From: Otatea glauca
Taxonomy: Eukaryota; Streptophyta; Magnoliopsida; Poales; Poaceae
DNA: 64,000 nucleotides
Reading direction: 5' to 3'
Assembly: GCA_036346275.1 (NCBI GenBank)
Contig: JAYEVK010000447.1
Span: forward strand, 124,001 to 188,000
The notes beneath the pieces are model-generated. The model was given only the letters and a program-made list of their open reading frames with translations, made no database searches and was not told where the DNA came from. Within the stretch, counting starts at the first letter, position 1; each line of letters opens with the position of its first letter. This document shows positions 36,690 to 47,595 of the stretch, in pieces. The translations under genes were made by a program, and so were the position numbers.

Positions 36690-37324
36690 AAATTTGAAGC
36701 GACGGGAGATGGATCTCAAAATATTTTTAGGAAAAACTATCTGGATTAAGGTCGATACAGATCATGCTTTGTAACATGTTGTAATAGGACACGATCGGCC
36801 GATGGATATAAAAGGAGAACAAGGGCGAGCTGCGAAAAAACACAATCATACCCACAAATTTACATTATTCTCTTTTTTCCTGTCGACTAGGAGTAGTTCC
36901 TGTAATTTAGTCTTTTTGTAATTCGATCTTGATCAATAAAGTTGCGCATCGCCGATTATTGATCTCCATCAATTACGCCTGTGTTCGATGATTTCGATTT
37001 GTCACAGACGCCTTCTTCAGAATCGATCTACCTTTATCCTCTGATTAGCCTCACACATATGTACCCATATTTCAAATCTACCTTTACCAAATTATCTAAT
37101 CAGTTGTTACAAGATGTTTAGATCTACTATTACACACGATTTAACTGGTTCAAGCAGCTATTTTGATTTTTAGCCGATTGTTACATAAAATCGGCTTTTA
37201 GTGTTATTTTACTCTATCTTGCTGATTGTAGGATCAAATCGGCTAGCATGTCTAGAACCCTTAAAATCGGTGTTTGTGTATGTTTGAGCCGATAAAATAC
37301 TTCATCAAAATTTTGGCGCCAACA
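36690..37324 (+). repeat. 3' LTR of element B, recombinant and truncated
   Basis: From about 36727 to 37050 it closely follows the 5' LTR, including TATAAAAG at 36807-36814 and the AATAAAGTTGCGC segment. The first part of the LTR, with TGTTTGCACC, is missing or badly altered. After about 37050 the sequence no longer matches the 5' LTR, yet it has a proper end, TTTTGGCGCCAACA, and the family heptamers. It looks like two related LTRs joined by recombination. A purine-rich GTGGGGGCC at 36662-36670 is the likely polypurine tract. Confidence 0.75.
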
Positions 37325-37397
37325 GGAAGACCTGAAAATTTACTTCGTAAGTTTCTTACAACATTGAACACTGTTCCAATTAACTTGTTGTTGTATT

Positions 37398-37643
37398 TTC
37401 ACATGACTTAGTATGCAATATCTTGATCTCGTTCATCTTATGCAATTCGTGAGCATAGAAGAACTTGGGGTTGATATGCTTCGTGAGATTGCTCTTCACA
37501 TAACCCATCTGTGCTTGGGCAACACAAGCTGCATTATCTTCATAGATTATCGTGGGAGTTTGCTCAATGTTCAAGCCACATGACTTCTGGATGTGGTGTA
37601 CCATTCTTCGGAGCGATGCACATTCACGAGATGCTTCATACAA
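37398..37643 (-). pseudogene. RNase H of copia I (truncated)
   Basis: Readable motifs are SLRRMVHHIQKSCGLNIEQ, IIYEDNAACVAQAQ with the catalytic Asp, KHINPKFFYAHEL and ILHTKSCEN. After this point copia II goes on with LADFTKSLP, whereas here the sequence changes to an unrelated stretch. The domain therefore lacks its end. Confidence 0.82.
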
Positions 37644-39380
37644 AGCGATGATTTCCGAGTGGTTTGTCGACGTCGAGACGAGAGTCTGCTTAGACGACTT
37701 TCAAGAAATTGCTGTTCCTCCACATAGGAAAACATAGCCATTTTGGGACTTGCCAAGATGCTGGTCCGATAAGTACTCAAAGATCGGGCGAGCTAACCAA
37801 ATTCAATTCATTGTTTCTTCTGAAAAACAAACCAAGATCTTTACTTCCTTGGAGGTAACGGAAGATATCCTTGATCCCTTTCCAATGCCTTTTAGTGGGT
37901 TCTCAGACTGCATCGGCTAGCAAATTCACAAATAATGCAATGTTCACTGGTGCTATTTGTAAGGTACATGAGCGCTCCAACCGCACTCGATATGAGAATT
38001 CCGCTCCCGTGACTTCCTCCCTCTTCTCTAGATCTGTACGGGTCTAGGTCTGCTTGGAGTGACCTTCCGACCATTGGAGTCTTCGCAGGATATGCCTTTT
38101 CAAATCCAAACCTTTCCAACACTTTTTGCGTGTAGGTTGATTGGTGTACCAAGATTCCTCCTTGGACATGTTCAAGCTGCAAGCCTAAACAAAACTTGGT
38201 TTTACCCAAATCCTTCATTTCAAACTTAGACTTCAAGTATGAGCATGCTTCTTCAATTTCTTCATCCATCCCAATGATGTTCAAGTAATCTACATAGACG
38301 GACATTATACAAAATCCATTCGGGGATCACTGTATAAACACGCATGGACAATCTTCGCTATTTGTGTAGCCTTTCTTGCAGAGAAAGTCACTCAAGCGAT
38401 TGTACCACATTCTTCCTAATCGCTTCAAATTACCATACAAAGGATTTCTTCAATTTCACACTGTACAGGTATCTATTTGCTCCGTCTTGGTTCGGGATAG
38501 GAATTCCTTCTGGTACTTTCATGTATATCTCCAAATCCAAGTTTCCATACAAATATGCTGTGAATCCATTAGCTTCATTCTCAACTTCAAGTTGACTGCC
38601 ATTGAGATCAAATATCTAAAGGTAATTCCTCCCATGACCGGAGAATAGGTTTCTTCATAATTAACTTCAGGACGTTGAGTGAAACATTGAGCTACAAGCC
38701 TTGCCTTGTACCTTACAACTTTGTTGTTTTCATTCCTCTTCCGAACAAAGACCCATTTGTGACCTACAGGGTTTATATGGGGAGATGTGCGGCATATAGG
38801 CCCAAACACCTCTCTCTTGTTCAGAGAGACTAACTCTGCAGTGATTGCCTTCTTCCATTCTTCCCAATCTAGCCTTTTCTTGCACTCTGCTAGAGATGCA
38901 AACTCAGGATCATGATCAATGATCGAGGCAATCTTCTTTGCGAAGTATGCATCAACGTTGGCTGTTGCTCTGTTAAGGGATTCTCCTGTTATTACAAAGT
39001 TTATGGCCATTTCTTCATGGGGTGCTTCATGCACTTCTACTTGCTCTTCGCTGCTTTTCCCTATTGCAGGATCAAGTTCCTTTAGCTTTTCATCGCCTAT
39101 GTGTGCGCACACATTATTTCCGGCGGCTTCCTGCAGTGGAAGATTCAGATCTGGGATTGCCTTTCCTGTTGGCTTCTTTCCAGTACCAGGTCTCAACTGG
39201 CTCCCCTTCTTTCCATGGGGTATTTTCGTGATTGGTTGTGGTAAGTCCTCTCGCCCGCTTTTCTAGACGCCTCCGGTACTTTGGGTTTGAGGAGCCGATT
39301 TCGTTTTTTTCTTTGAGGCCTCGAATGTGATGAGGGGTACCTTCTATTTTCTTTGGTATTTCCACCCTTTTCGTGCATTT
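37644..39380 (-). pseudogene. Reverse transcriptase of copia I
   Basis: The segment 38519-39196 has WKKAITAELVSLNKREVF, GHKWVFVRKRN and VNYEETYSPVMGGITFRYL, the N-terminal RT of copia elements. The catalytic region at 37892-38305 reads YVDYLNIIG, so the second Asp of the YVDD box is replaced by Tyr. Then come LGKTKFCLGLQLEH and YTQKVLERFGFEKAYPAKTPM. Several frame changes occur, near 38310-38520 and 37780-37900. Confidence 0.83.
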
Positions 39381-40182
39381 CTTATGGTACATGTGACTTA
39401 ACCACGCCTTCGATCACAAAATGATCAGCAGTTCATTTGCTAAATTTCGCAAATCAATTATCTTCGGACTTCTTGATTTGCTTCATTAGTGCGGGGTCAT
39501 GTGCGGGGATCCAATTGGAATGCCATATGATTTCCGACATTTTTCATCCAAAGGTTGATTTCTCCCTAATGACGGAAACGATCCTCGCCAAAGATGCAAT
39601 CGCCGACCGGTCAGATGCAAGTCTCCATCATGGGTTCCAGATACCGATTATGGATGCACTCATAACTAACGATATCCCAGACTTGCAGAGAGGGCCCATT
39701 GCAATCAATGAGGGAGTGGTATAGGTACATATACCATACACCCAAATTTCCTAAGATGGGAGATCTTCGAGATGATCCTGTGCATAAGCTGCATAGGAGA
39801 ATGGATGTTGTAGGCCGATGGTCTGAAATTGATAAGAGCTGTTGCGTGCAGGACTGCGTGTCCCCAACAAGTGTTGGGCAAGTTACAACTCTGCAAAAGC
39901 ATGATTTCTTGCTGACAATAAGCATACATGCGATCATTTTGAGGAAGCATCGATGAGCTCTATGAAGTACCGAAACGGCCCTGACAAGGGCTGAATTGGG
40001 CCGCAAATATCCCCCTGGATGCATTCCAAGAATGCAGGGATTTCACTTTGCACTTTGATGACAGAGGGTCTAGTTATTAATTTTCCGATGGCACATGCAG
40101 GGCACACAAAATCTTCATGATTCGGGAAATTTTTAACATTAATGCCATGACCTTGTGAGTTGTTCACTATATTTCTCATCAT
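39381..40182 (-). pseudogene. Integrase of copia I with core deletion
   Basis: The first part (39934-40182) holds CPACAIGKL and GDICGPIQPLSGPFRYF with the first catalytic Asp. It ends at a TGA directly after DASSK. Next comes a junction at 39892-39901 (TGCAAAAGCA), where 224 bp present in copia II are missing, including the second Asp and the Glu. The rest shows SCNLPNTCWGHAVLHATALINFR and FGCMVYV, the usual end of copia integrase. Confidence 0.83.
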
Positions 40183-40204
40183 TCTAAGACCAGGATGACC
40201 TAAT

Positions 40205-40654
40205 CTACCATGCCATAATGAAAAATAACTCAGAGCTTCTAAAAACAGTCTTCAAGGAAGTATACACTTCGGGTGCATGAATATTCGTGTAGTACAACCC
40301 AGATTCATATGAGGGACATTTTTCTAATACCATTTTTCCACATACCGCGTGCTTCACAATGCACAAGTATTCTTTGCCATTTTCTTCATTGGTTTCTACG
40401 TGAAAACCATTGGCGCGAATGTCTTTGAAGCTTAAGAGAGTGCGCGTTGATTCAGGGTACAAAAGGGCTTCTTCAATTACCAAAGTTGTACCCATAGGCA
40501 ATATAATAGTGGCTCTTCCTGAGCCGATTACATATGAGTCGCTTCCTGCGATCGTAGTAATCTTTCCAGCGTTCTTCATGATCGACTGGAAGTATTTAGA
40601 CTCTCTTAAGATGGTATTTGTTGTGCCAATATCAACAATGCATATCTCTTCCAT
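40205..40654 (-). pseudogene. Protease and GAG-pre-integrase of copia I
   Basis: A 149-codon open stretch starts EEICIVDIGTTNTILRESKYF, where copia II has VDSG; the catalytic triad is Asp-Ile-Gly here, so it is damaged. It continues through GSGRATIILPMGT and LLSFKDIRANGFHVET to the pre-integrase region with YESGLYYT. Confidence 0.82.
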
Positions 40655-40862
40655 TTGGGCGCTACACGATTTCTAGATCAAAGAAATATAATTCTAATCA
40701 GATAGAGGCAAAATAATCCAAATATTGCTTGCAAATTTGAAGAATACTGGAATAAAGAATAAATTTCATATTTATTCATGAGAGAAGTATGCTCTTCTAG
40801 AGCTTACAATTCATTATTCAAAAGAAAATGCTAACAACCATAATCTAAAAAAATGCATTAAA
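40655..40862 (-). other. AT-rich gag-pol spacer of copia I
   Basis: About 210 bp between the gag stop and the pol start contain no open frame and are AT-rich. The sequence is well conserved with copia II (50876-51085). Confidence 0.65.
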
Positions 40863-41893
40863 CAGAATCTGTAAAATATGCATTAATTTCTGCTTCTATG
40901 TCATCGATAGAGGTTTTCTCTTCATTTGACATAATATTGGCTACAGCATCGATGTCCAGGCTATTCTGTGAGGATGAGACAAGTGGGGTATCTTCATCCA
41001 TTGCATCATCATCACCGATGTTGGCGGAGTGCGCTCATGGGGCGCTTTTTGCCTTCCTCTTAGCCCGATATGCTGATCACTTCCTTGGATTCCCGACATA
41101 TCTTCGACTGTCCCTAAGTACCACACTTGAAGCACGCTTGGTTCTCGCTGTCCATACGGCTTGGCGGTGCCTTTTCTTTGTCATCCTTTTCACGGGCTTT
41201 GACTTTCCTTTGGCTTGAGTCCCGTCTTTTCCACCCCGCTTGCCCTTCTTTCTATTAATGGGTTTTCACCTTGTAGCTATTGGCATTAACTTCGTGCGAT
41301 TGCCTCGTCTGTGTGGTGCGAGATATAGTTCTTGCGAGAACATCGCCTTGCGATTTCACAACTTGCATTACATCAATCGATTCGCTATACTCCTTGTATG
41401 CGCCCCGACGATAGCTGCGTGCACTGGATAGCATTTGGGTAGAAGGTGGAGAGAGTTTTCTCAATCTTCTCCTCACGCTGATCTTCTTGCCACATAGGAG
41501 AGATTGGTATAAATTTGCAAGGCGTAATTGTACTCGCCACCGCTTTAAAGTCAGCAAACTTCAAAGCGCACTCCAATCTTGCTGTGCTTGGGGCAAGATG
41601 GTGTACTTGAGCTTTTCGAACCGCTTCTGAAATGCAGTCCAAAGCTCATGTGCACTCTCCTCAGCCATGTATTCGTTCTTCAATATGGCTAAGAGGTGGT
41701 GCCTGAGAAAATGCAGGGCTTGATTGTTCTGCTCGGTGGTAGGTTTCGCGTCCTGCGAGGACCCTAGACCAATCGCGGCGCGGAGCTTCTTGCCCCCAAG
41801 AACGATCTTCATGTCCGATGCCCAAGTGAGGTAGTTCTAACTGTGCGGGGCCAGTTCTTCAAACTCACGATTCACGATGCCTGACATCTGCAT
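40863..41893 (-). pseudogene. gag of copia I
   Basis: The start ATG is at 41891-41893, matching the copia II start at 49890. The capsid-like region reads VLGGKKLRAAIGLGSSQDAKP and NEYMAEESAHELWTAFQKRF. The basic C-terminal half has a damaged zinc knuckle near 41113-41151 (CFKCGT, a stop, then QSKIC). The last codons encode DDIEAEINAYFTDSV before the stop near 40863. Confidence 0.8.
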
Positions 41894-42238
41894 GATTTCA
41901 AAATCCCGACATTAGATTACTGCGTGTAATCTAAATAGAAAATGGTTGCAAAAAGCATAAAGTGCAGAAAAATAAATTGTCATGCATTGCAGTATACAAC
42001 ATAAAGCAATGAATTCAAAATTCATAAAGAATATTAAAAAAAAAAGAAATACAGCTAGAAAAATTAAAAACAGAGCCAAATTAATCTTCTGGATTTTCTG
42101 GCAATTTTCCAAATTTTTCTGCCTTTTTTTCTTTTCTTCCTTTTCTTTTCCTTTTCTTCTCTTTTCCCTTTTTTTCTCTGGCCGATCGGGGTATATGGGC
42201 CTTGCCCTGGCCCATAAGCGCGCAATGCGCTAGGGTTT
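41894..42238 (-). other. Leader of copia I, gag-proximal part
   Basis: It has an AT-rich part with a long pyrimidine/purine run (42112-42180), then AACCCTAGC near 42230. The same order is seen in copia II at 49560-49889. No coding region is seen. Confidence 0.6.
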
Positions 42239-45200
42239 TGTCGGGACCCGAATATGCAAATCCGGACCCTCTGTATTCAAAGACTAGTCCAGATCACGCT
42301 TAGTGCATACAGCCTCAACATTGATGAAATATCACAATCATACACAATGAATAATAAACAAAGACTTCATTTATTAATATAGAACTATTGTACGACCTTA
42401 AGGTCAAACTTACACTTATGAGGCCTTGGTGGCTTCAACTCAAATTAAATAAATAGCAATGAATGAAGAACGCCGATGAATCCCATCAATATGCCACGTG
42501 CAACCGACAAGGTTCAACTCCTAGATATTCGCCCCTCGTGGAACTTCTCCTCCTTTGAAGTTGTAGTCTTCCTCAACCGATGATTTTGTTGATGGCAAGG
42601 GTGAGTACATAAAGCACTCAACAAGTTGTGCATGTAATGCAATTCTAATATAACTATATGCAAGGCTTATTCCAAGGAATGGCTTATCATGGTTATTTTG
42701 CAAAGAAGCAAAGATTTGAGAACAATTACAAGAAATAGATTGTAAAGACAATAAAATAAATAATCGTAATAACTAGATTCAAGATTTTCAAGTAAACCAA
42801 GTTCCAATCCTTAATCAAGTTCCAACTTACCATGGCAACCGCCATCCATCCCAAGTTTTGTTTTGCAAAAGTCTAACCCTTAATCAGTAATTCCCGAGCA
42901 TTGCTCAATACCACGAGCACGGCTATTCGAATAGTTTTACACTGCAGAGGTTATGCACTTTACCCACACGACATGATCGCTCTTAGTGCCATGCAATTAA
43001 CACACTTCCTTTGGTGTGTCGGCAGAGAGATCATGACAAAGCCTTTACAAAGCTCGCTTAACCTAGTACTACCCACGAGGTTTCAACATCAAGGGTTAAA
43101 CCACCACGACAGTGGCCCCCTCTTGCGCCATGTGAGTTAATCCGCACACCCGGACTCACACCGCCAATGGTAGTACCAAGCTAAAACATTACTAATTAAT
43201 CACTAGGCTGTCCCATTCCGCATATGTGGTTGCAGAGAGACTCAGTCAAAGGCTTGCAAGGTTAAGTCCTTAAATGACCAAGGCAAGACTTCCACATACC
43301 CCGCCAATCCTCGCCCACCTTGGCACACCGCCTTGCCACTTGCCCCAATCTAAATCATTACCACCCCGCTTGATTACCAAGCACCACGTGCCACCAACAT
43401 TTCAATCTAGTTGTGTGACCTCCTCGCCACGACAACTTAATATCACTGTGACAACACATGACACACCAATTCATACACATTATTCCATATTCCATTAGTC
43501 AAGATTAAGTATCAACATTCGACACATGTGATGACGTGGCATGGCTAAGCAATCTACGACGGTCTAACCAAAGCCATGTCGATTATCAATATTAACCAAC
43601 TATTAATTAACCATCCTAGGGTGACAATTAGATCACGGCATACAATGACAAGGTAGGGTATAGATCAAATTGGTATAATAGCTAAGTCCCAATTTAATTT
43701 GAAACAATTGTATAATTGAAATAATATGCAATAGGGTAAAACAAATATAGCAATTTTATAAACATGGGTTCAATATGATCAAAGCACAACTTGTCTGCCC
43801 TTGCGATTTTTTATCGTTTTTACTCTTTATCTTTAATTTTGATCTTCGATCTTCGATCTTTACCTTCTTGATCTTCAGCTCCTTAGAACAACTTTCGGAC
43901 GATGCGTCTAACGATTAAAGAAGAAGCAAATACAAACCAACTCAAAAGATAAATCAAATAAAATCCAAATTGAGAATGGATAGTACTGGATCACGAAGGC
44001 TTAGATGAATTTAGGAACTTGAATGGATTAGATCAGATATTAGACAAAAGAGAACGAACTTCCGGAATACACCAAAAAGGAAAAGACTGATAATTGAGAA
44101 AGAAAGGATAATATTCCAAAGAATATTTCTTCTGAAGTTATTATCTTGATTGGATAGACAATGACATATGGGCTCTCGATCTATAAATCGGGTCCATAAA
44201 GATAAGTTAGTTTGCAATGAACTAAACTGATGCTTAATGATGACTTTTGCTGATTAAACAGATACACAGTCAAACAAAAGCAAGATAGACTAATAGATTA
44301 GATATGGCACAAGGATATGACATATGGCCAATGGTCTATCGACCAAGTCCACGAATGACTTCTAGGTCAATGGCAGATTAGATTTCAAGAATAGGACATG
44401 GACAAGCCGGGTTGACATTCATGCGATTCGATTTGAGATCACCATACGTCGATCAAGATGCTTGACGATGACAAGGCAGCGAGGAAATGAAGACAAGGCT
44501 AAACTCATAGGTGATGGGGTTAGATTACAATAAAGCGATAGAGAGGATGATGATATTGCACTAGAGCTTTTGCGAGCATGCACACATGCGAACATAGCGG
44601 TTAACGATGTGACACTCATGCAAAGATGAGATGTCGATTGTCGACAAACGATATGGTAGTAAGGATATGATATGGCTCGTGATTGATCTGCGAGTTGCGA
44701 GGTTTACATGACATGATGCATCGTCAACGACAGATTGGACGCAAGGTTAAGTTAGGGTTTGAGAGGAACGACTCACGGATAGATCCACTTGGCATAGGGA
44801 TAGGATAGGTAGGGTTGGCTCTACGATAAAAGATTACCAAGGGTGGCTAACCGAAACACGAACCGATCATAAAAGAACTGGATCGAACGACGACGGGTAG
44901 ATTCTAGAATATGGCATTGATGGCAACCGAAGATCAAATGAACTCTAAAGATGAGCAAACCTGAGAATGATGGCCTACTGGACATGATGACATGACCAAG
45001 GCGAACTAAGATGGTTAGCGGCAAAAGACGCGCGCAGATCGATTTAAAGGCGGCTAACGAATATAAAAATTTTCGGTAGATGGAACAGCAAAGGGGAAGT
45101 GAGCACCACGTAGAACGCGGCGAGACGAGCTCAACGGTATAAGCGGATTTGGCAGCAACCCAATGGACAGATCACAAACTACTGATGAACGACTGCTAAA

Positions 45201-46400
45201 GCTAATAGATCAAACGGTCATAACTATTAAGATAATGGATGAAACCTAACCAAAATTTACAGAGAGCTATCTGGGATCATTTGGCACAATATGACGCGAA
45301 CGGATCTGAGTTTTACCTTCTGGATCAACGGGGAACGCGCGACGAAGTTTTCAGCTGTACGTATGCAGTCTGATCGTGGAAGATTGAATTTTCTGCAGCA
45401 ATCCCATGGACAAAACCTTGAGTTAGGGTGAGCACCAGGTATAGGACATCAAGATGAGTCTACATAATAAATTTCACGGTCAAACTCGCAAAAACGAAGG
45501 AGAACGGGTGACGGCAAGATTCGAGATTGGAACGGCCGTAACTTTTGATTTGCTTGGTGAAACTGCACCAAATTTGGTGGAGAGGTAGATGGGACCATAT
45601 GGCATGAGATGACGTGAGCGGATTTTAGAAAAACTCACCAGAATGACAGGGAACGTGATGCCAAGATCGGCCGGCGAGGCGCGCTACCAAAGACGGCGGC
45701 CGCGCGTTTTTAGGGTTTGAGAGGTGCTCTGGGGATTAGGGGTGCGTGGGAGTGGTCTTAGGACACTTATATAGGTTAGGGAGTCGTGCCATACAAGAAA
45801 ACACGAAGAAAAGTCGGATTTGGATTGAAAATGATCGGATCGAACACCGCGCGCAATGAATGAAAAGATCGGGTGACGTGGCGATTCTGTGCGTCGGATG
45901 GAGATCGGAAGGCTGAGGTTAGGCGATGACGTGGCCTTTTCTGGAGCTGCCACGTCGATTTAGCCCAATTTCCGAATTAAAATAATTCTAGAAATTAAAA
46001 TAATTCATTTAGAGCAATAAAAATACCAGAAAAATTCTAAAAAAATTCTAGAAAATATTTTAAGACATTTGAAGCCCGAATAAAATATTTTTAACCAAAC
46101 TTTATTTAAAATTTTGTAGTATTTAATTAAATTTAACAAAAGGCCTAATTTAAATTAATTCTAAATAAATAGCAAACGAACTCCGAAAAAACTTTAAAAA
46201 ATTACAGAAAATTCCTTGAAGCACATGAACTCAAATAAAACTAAATTTATTTTAATTGAAGTTTATATTAGTCAAATTTAATTTATTTAGCATTAGAAAA
46301 TTTCAGATTAAGCTTTATTAAAGAGAGAAAATCCGCGGGGATTTTTGGAAAGATGAACTAAACAAAAGATTTTTGAAAACCCAAATTTTGGGTTGTTACA
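42239..46400 (-). mobile_element. Solo LTR, chromovirus type, nested in copia I leader (4.2 kb)
   Basis: On the minus strand it begins TGTAACAACCCAAAATTTGGG and ends GGGTCCCGACA, close to the ends of element C LTRs. The flanks share GTTT (42235-42238 and 46401-46404). It carries the block shared among the chromovirus LTRs at 42921-42978. There is no gag-pol inside and no second copy beside it, so it is a solo LTR. Removing it joins the two parts of the copia I leader. Open frames inside are short and unsupported. Confidence 0.82.
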
Positions 46401-47372
46401 GTTTCCTGCCCGGCCGCTTTTCACGCGCCGCGCCAGCCGCCGCGCCATGCGCCACCTTCTCGCAAGGCCAGGCCGACCGCCTCGGCCCACACCTCGCGCC
46501 GCCCGCCTGCTCGCTTTCCGTGCACCTATCGCCGCCGCCGCGCGCGGCGGCCGGACAAGACGGCTTGCGGCCGAGGCTTCGGTGGCGCTACGGTGCGGAC
46601 AAAACACGGCTTCGGAGCGGCGGCATATGGCGGCGAAGCGGCGGCGGAGGGCTGGCGCGAGCGACGAGGTCGACGCAGACACACATGGCGGATCGCGAGG
46701 CATGGTCAAGACGCCGCGGCAGAGCAGGCGAGGCGGCGCTGCTCTTCGATGGCGGCGTGCAGCCGCGCGCTTACGGAGTGAGCTTGGCGCGCTGGCGGAG
46801 GGCGCCGCGGGCTTGCATCGGGCGAGGGGCGGCGACGGCGAGTTGCGCGGTCAAGGCCGTCGGCGGCGACGGCTGAGCCGGCCTTGCGGCGACGCAGTGG
46901 CCGGGCCGACGGCGGTGAGCGCGAGGTGACCAAGTTGGCGCGAACCGCCAGATAGCGGCGGCGGCGCTGCGTCGCGGTGGTCGGCGGCCGGCTTGCCGCT
47001 TTGCGTGCTGCCGGAACACGGCCACGAGGAGATGCTGGGCGCCGACGAGCGGCGGTGGGCCAGCCGCAGCGGCCGCGAAGTCGAACGCCGAGGCGACAAA
47101 TGGCGGCTTGCAGGCGCTACCGCTGATGCGACGGCCGGCGGCCGGCTTGCCGCCGAGGCGGCGCGCTTCGAGCACCATATCGTTGTTTTTTTTTCCGGAT
47201 GAACAGAGATTCTTGTATCGTGGCTTCATGTCGTGGTTGCTTCTTGCCACGTGACGGACAAGACTAGATGCGAGGTTAGATGCATGCATAGAAAACAACA
47301 ATGATTAGATCCAATCGCCAAACCCACCTTTCTCACCTTTCACCTCAACTCCTAGAGCTTCGGCCGATAACG
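46401..47372 (-). other. Leader of copia I with GC-rich cassette
   Basis: From about 47180 down to 46401 the sequence is very GC-rich, with overlapping open frames on both strands that have no recognisable domain. Between this and the LTR is a segment (47190-47372) that matches copia II 48820-49020. A copia gag normally starts soon after the primer site, so this leader (about 1.3 kb without the solo LTR) is unusually long. The cassette does not clearly match that of copia II. Confidence 0.65.
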
Positions 47373-47595
47373 TGTTAAGGAACCTCGCTATCGAATAGTC
47401 CGGGGTTCCCGAACAGATCTAAATTGGAGAACAGAGAGAGAGACACAGATATATGGGGAGCGACAACAGAATTCTTTATTGATTTCTGATTGCTTGTACA
47501 TAGGGGGGACCCCCTCTTCCTTATATAGCGCTCACCTAGGGTTTCGACTAAAGGACCATTATGGGCTTTTCATTGGGCCACGTGGTTTCCTAACA
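47373..47595 (-). repeat. 5' LTR of copia I
   Basis: This 223-bp LTR reads TGTTAGGAAACC to GGTTCCTTAACA on the minus strand. A TATA-like TATATAAG is at 47520-47527 (minus). The primer-site region CGTTATCGGCC follows at 47361-47372. It is similar to the LTRs of copia II, with clear divergence in the first 60 bp. Confidence 0.88.

Larger units (their letters stand above)
15207..37324 (+). mobile_element. Element B: Ty3/gypsy Tat-type element with antisense gene, split by C
   Basis: It starts with TGTTTGCACC and the same primer-site layout as element A. In order it contains gag, protease, RT, two RNase H domains, integrase, a long 3' region with an antisense spliced gene, a polypurine-like tract and a partly foreign 3' LTR. 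Without element C (18102-28814) it would be about 11.4 kb. Two RNase H domains and an extra open frame before the 3' LTR are known marks of the Tat lineage (Retand/Grande-like). No target duplication could be matched: the left flank is GAAAA and the right flank is GGAAG, in keeping with the recombinant right end. Confidence 0.88.
37325..47595 (-). mobile_element. Copia I: Ty1/copia element, 3' LTR lost, split by a solo LTR
   Basis: On the minus strand the order is 5' LTR (47373-47595), long leader, gag, AT-rich spacer, protease, integrase, RT and RNase H, the Ty1/copia order. The RNase H is cut near 37398, where an unrelated stretch of about 70 bp leads to the end of element B. No 3' LTR, polypurine tract or target duplication is left. 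A 4.2-kb chromovirus solo LTR (42239-46400) sits in the leader. It is a close relative of copia II, with the same domain order and much shared sequence. Confidence 0.88.

Noticed and set aside
513..37324. Reading the AGCCGA-rich pattern as DRE/CRT stress elements (RCCGAC)
   Set aside because: The dominant form ends in T, not C, and it is spread evenly through coding DNA and not gathered upstream of the TATA boxes. It may still bind some AP2-type factor, but the sequence does not show it.
46373..47301. Several open frames of 75-178 codons on both strands
   Set aside because: These overlap in a GC-rich copia leader and show only Arg/Ala/Pro bias. I kept the region as a leader cassette and not as a gene.
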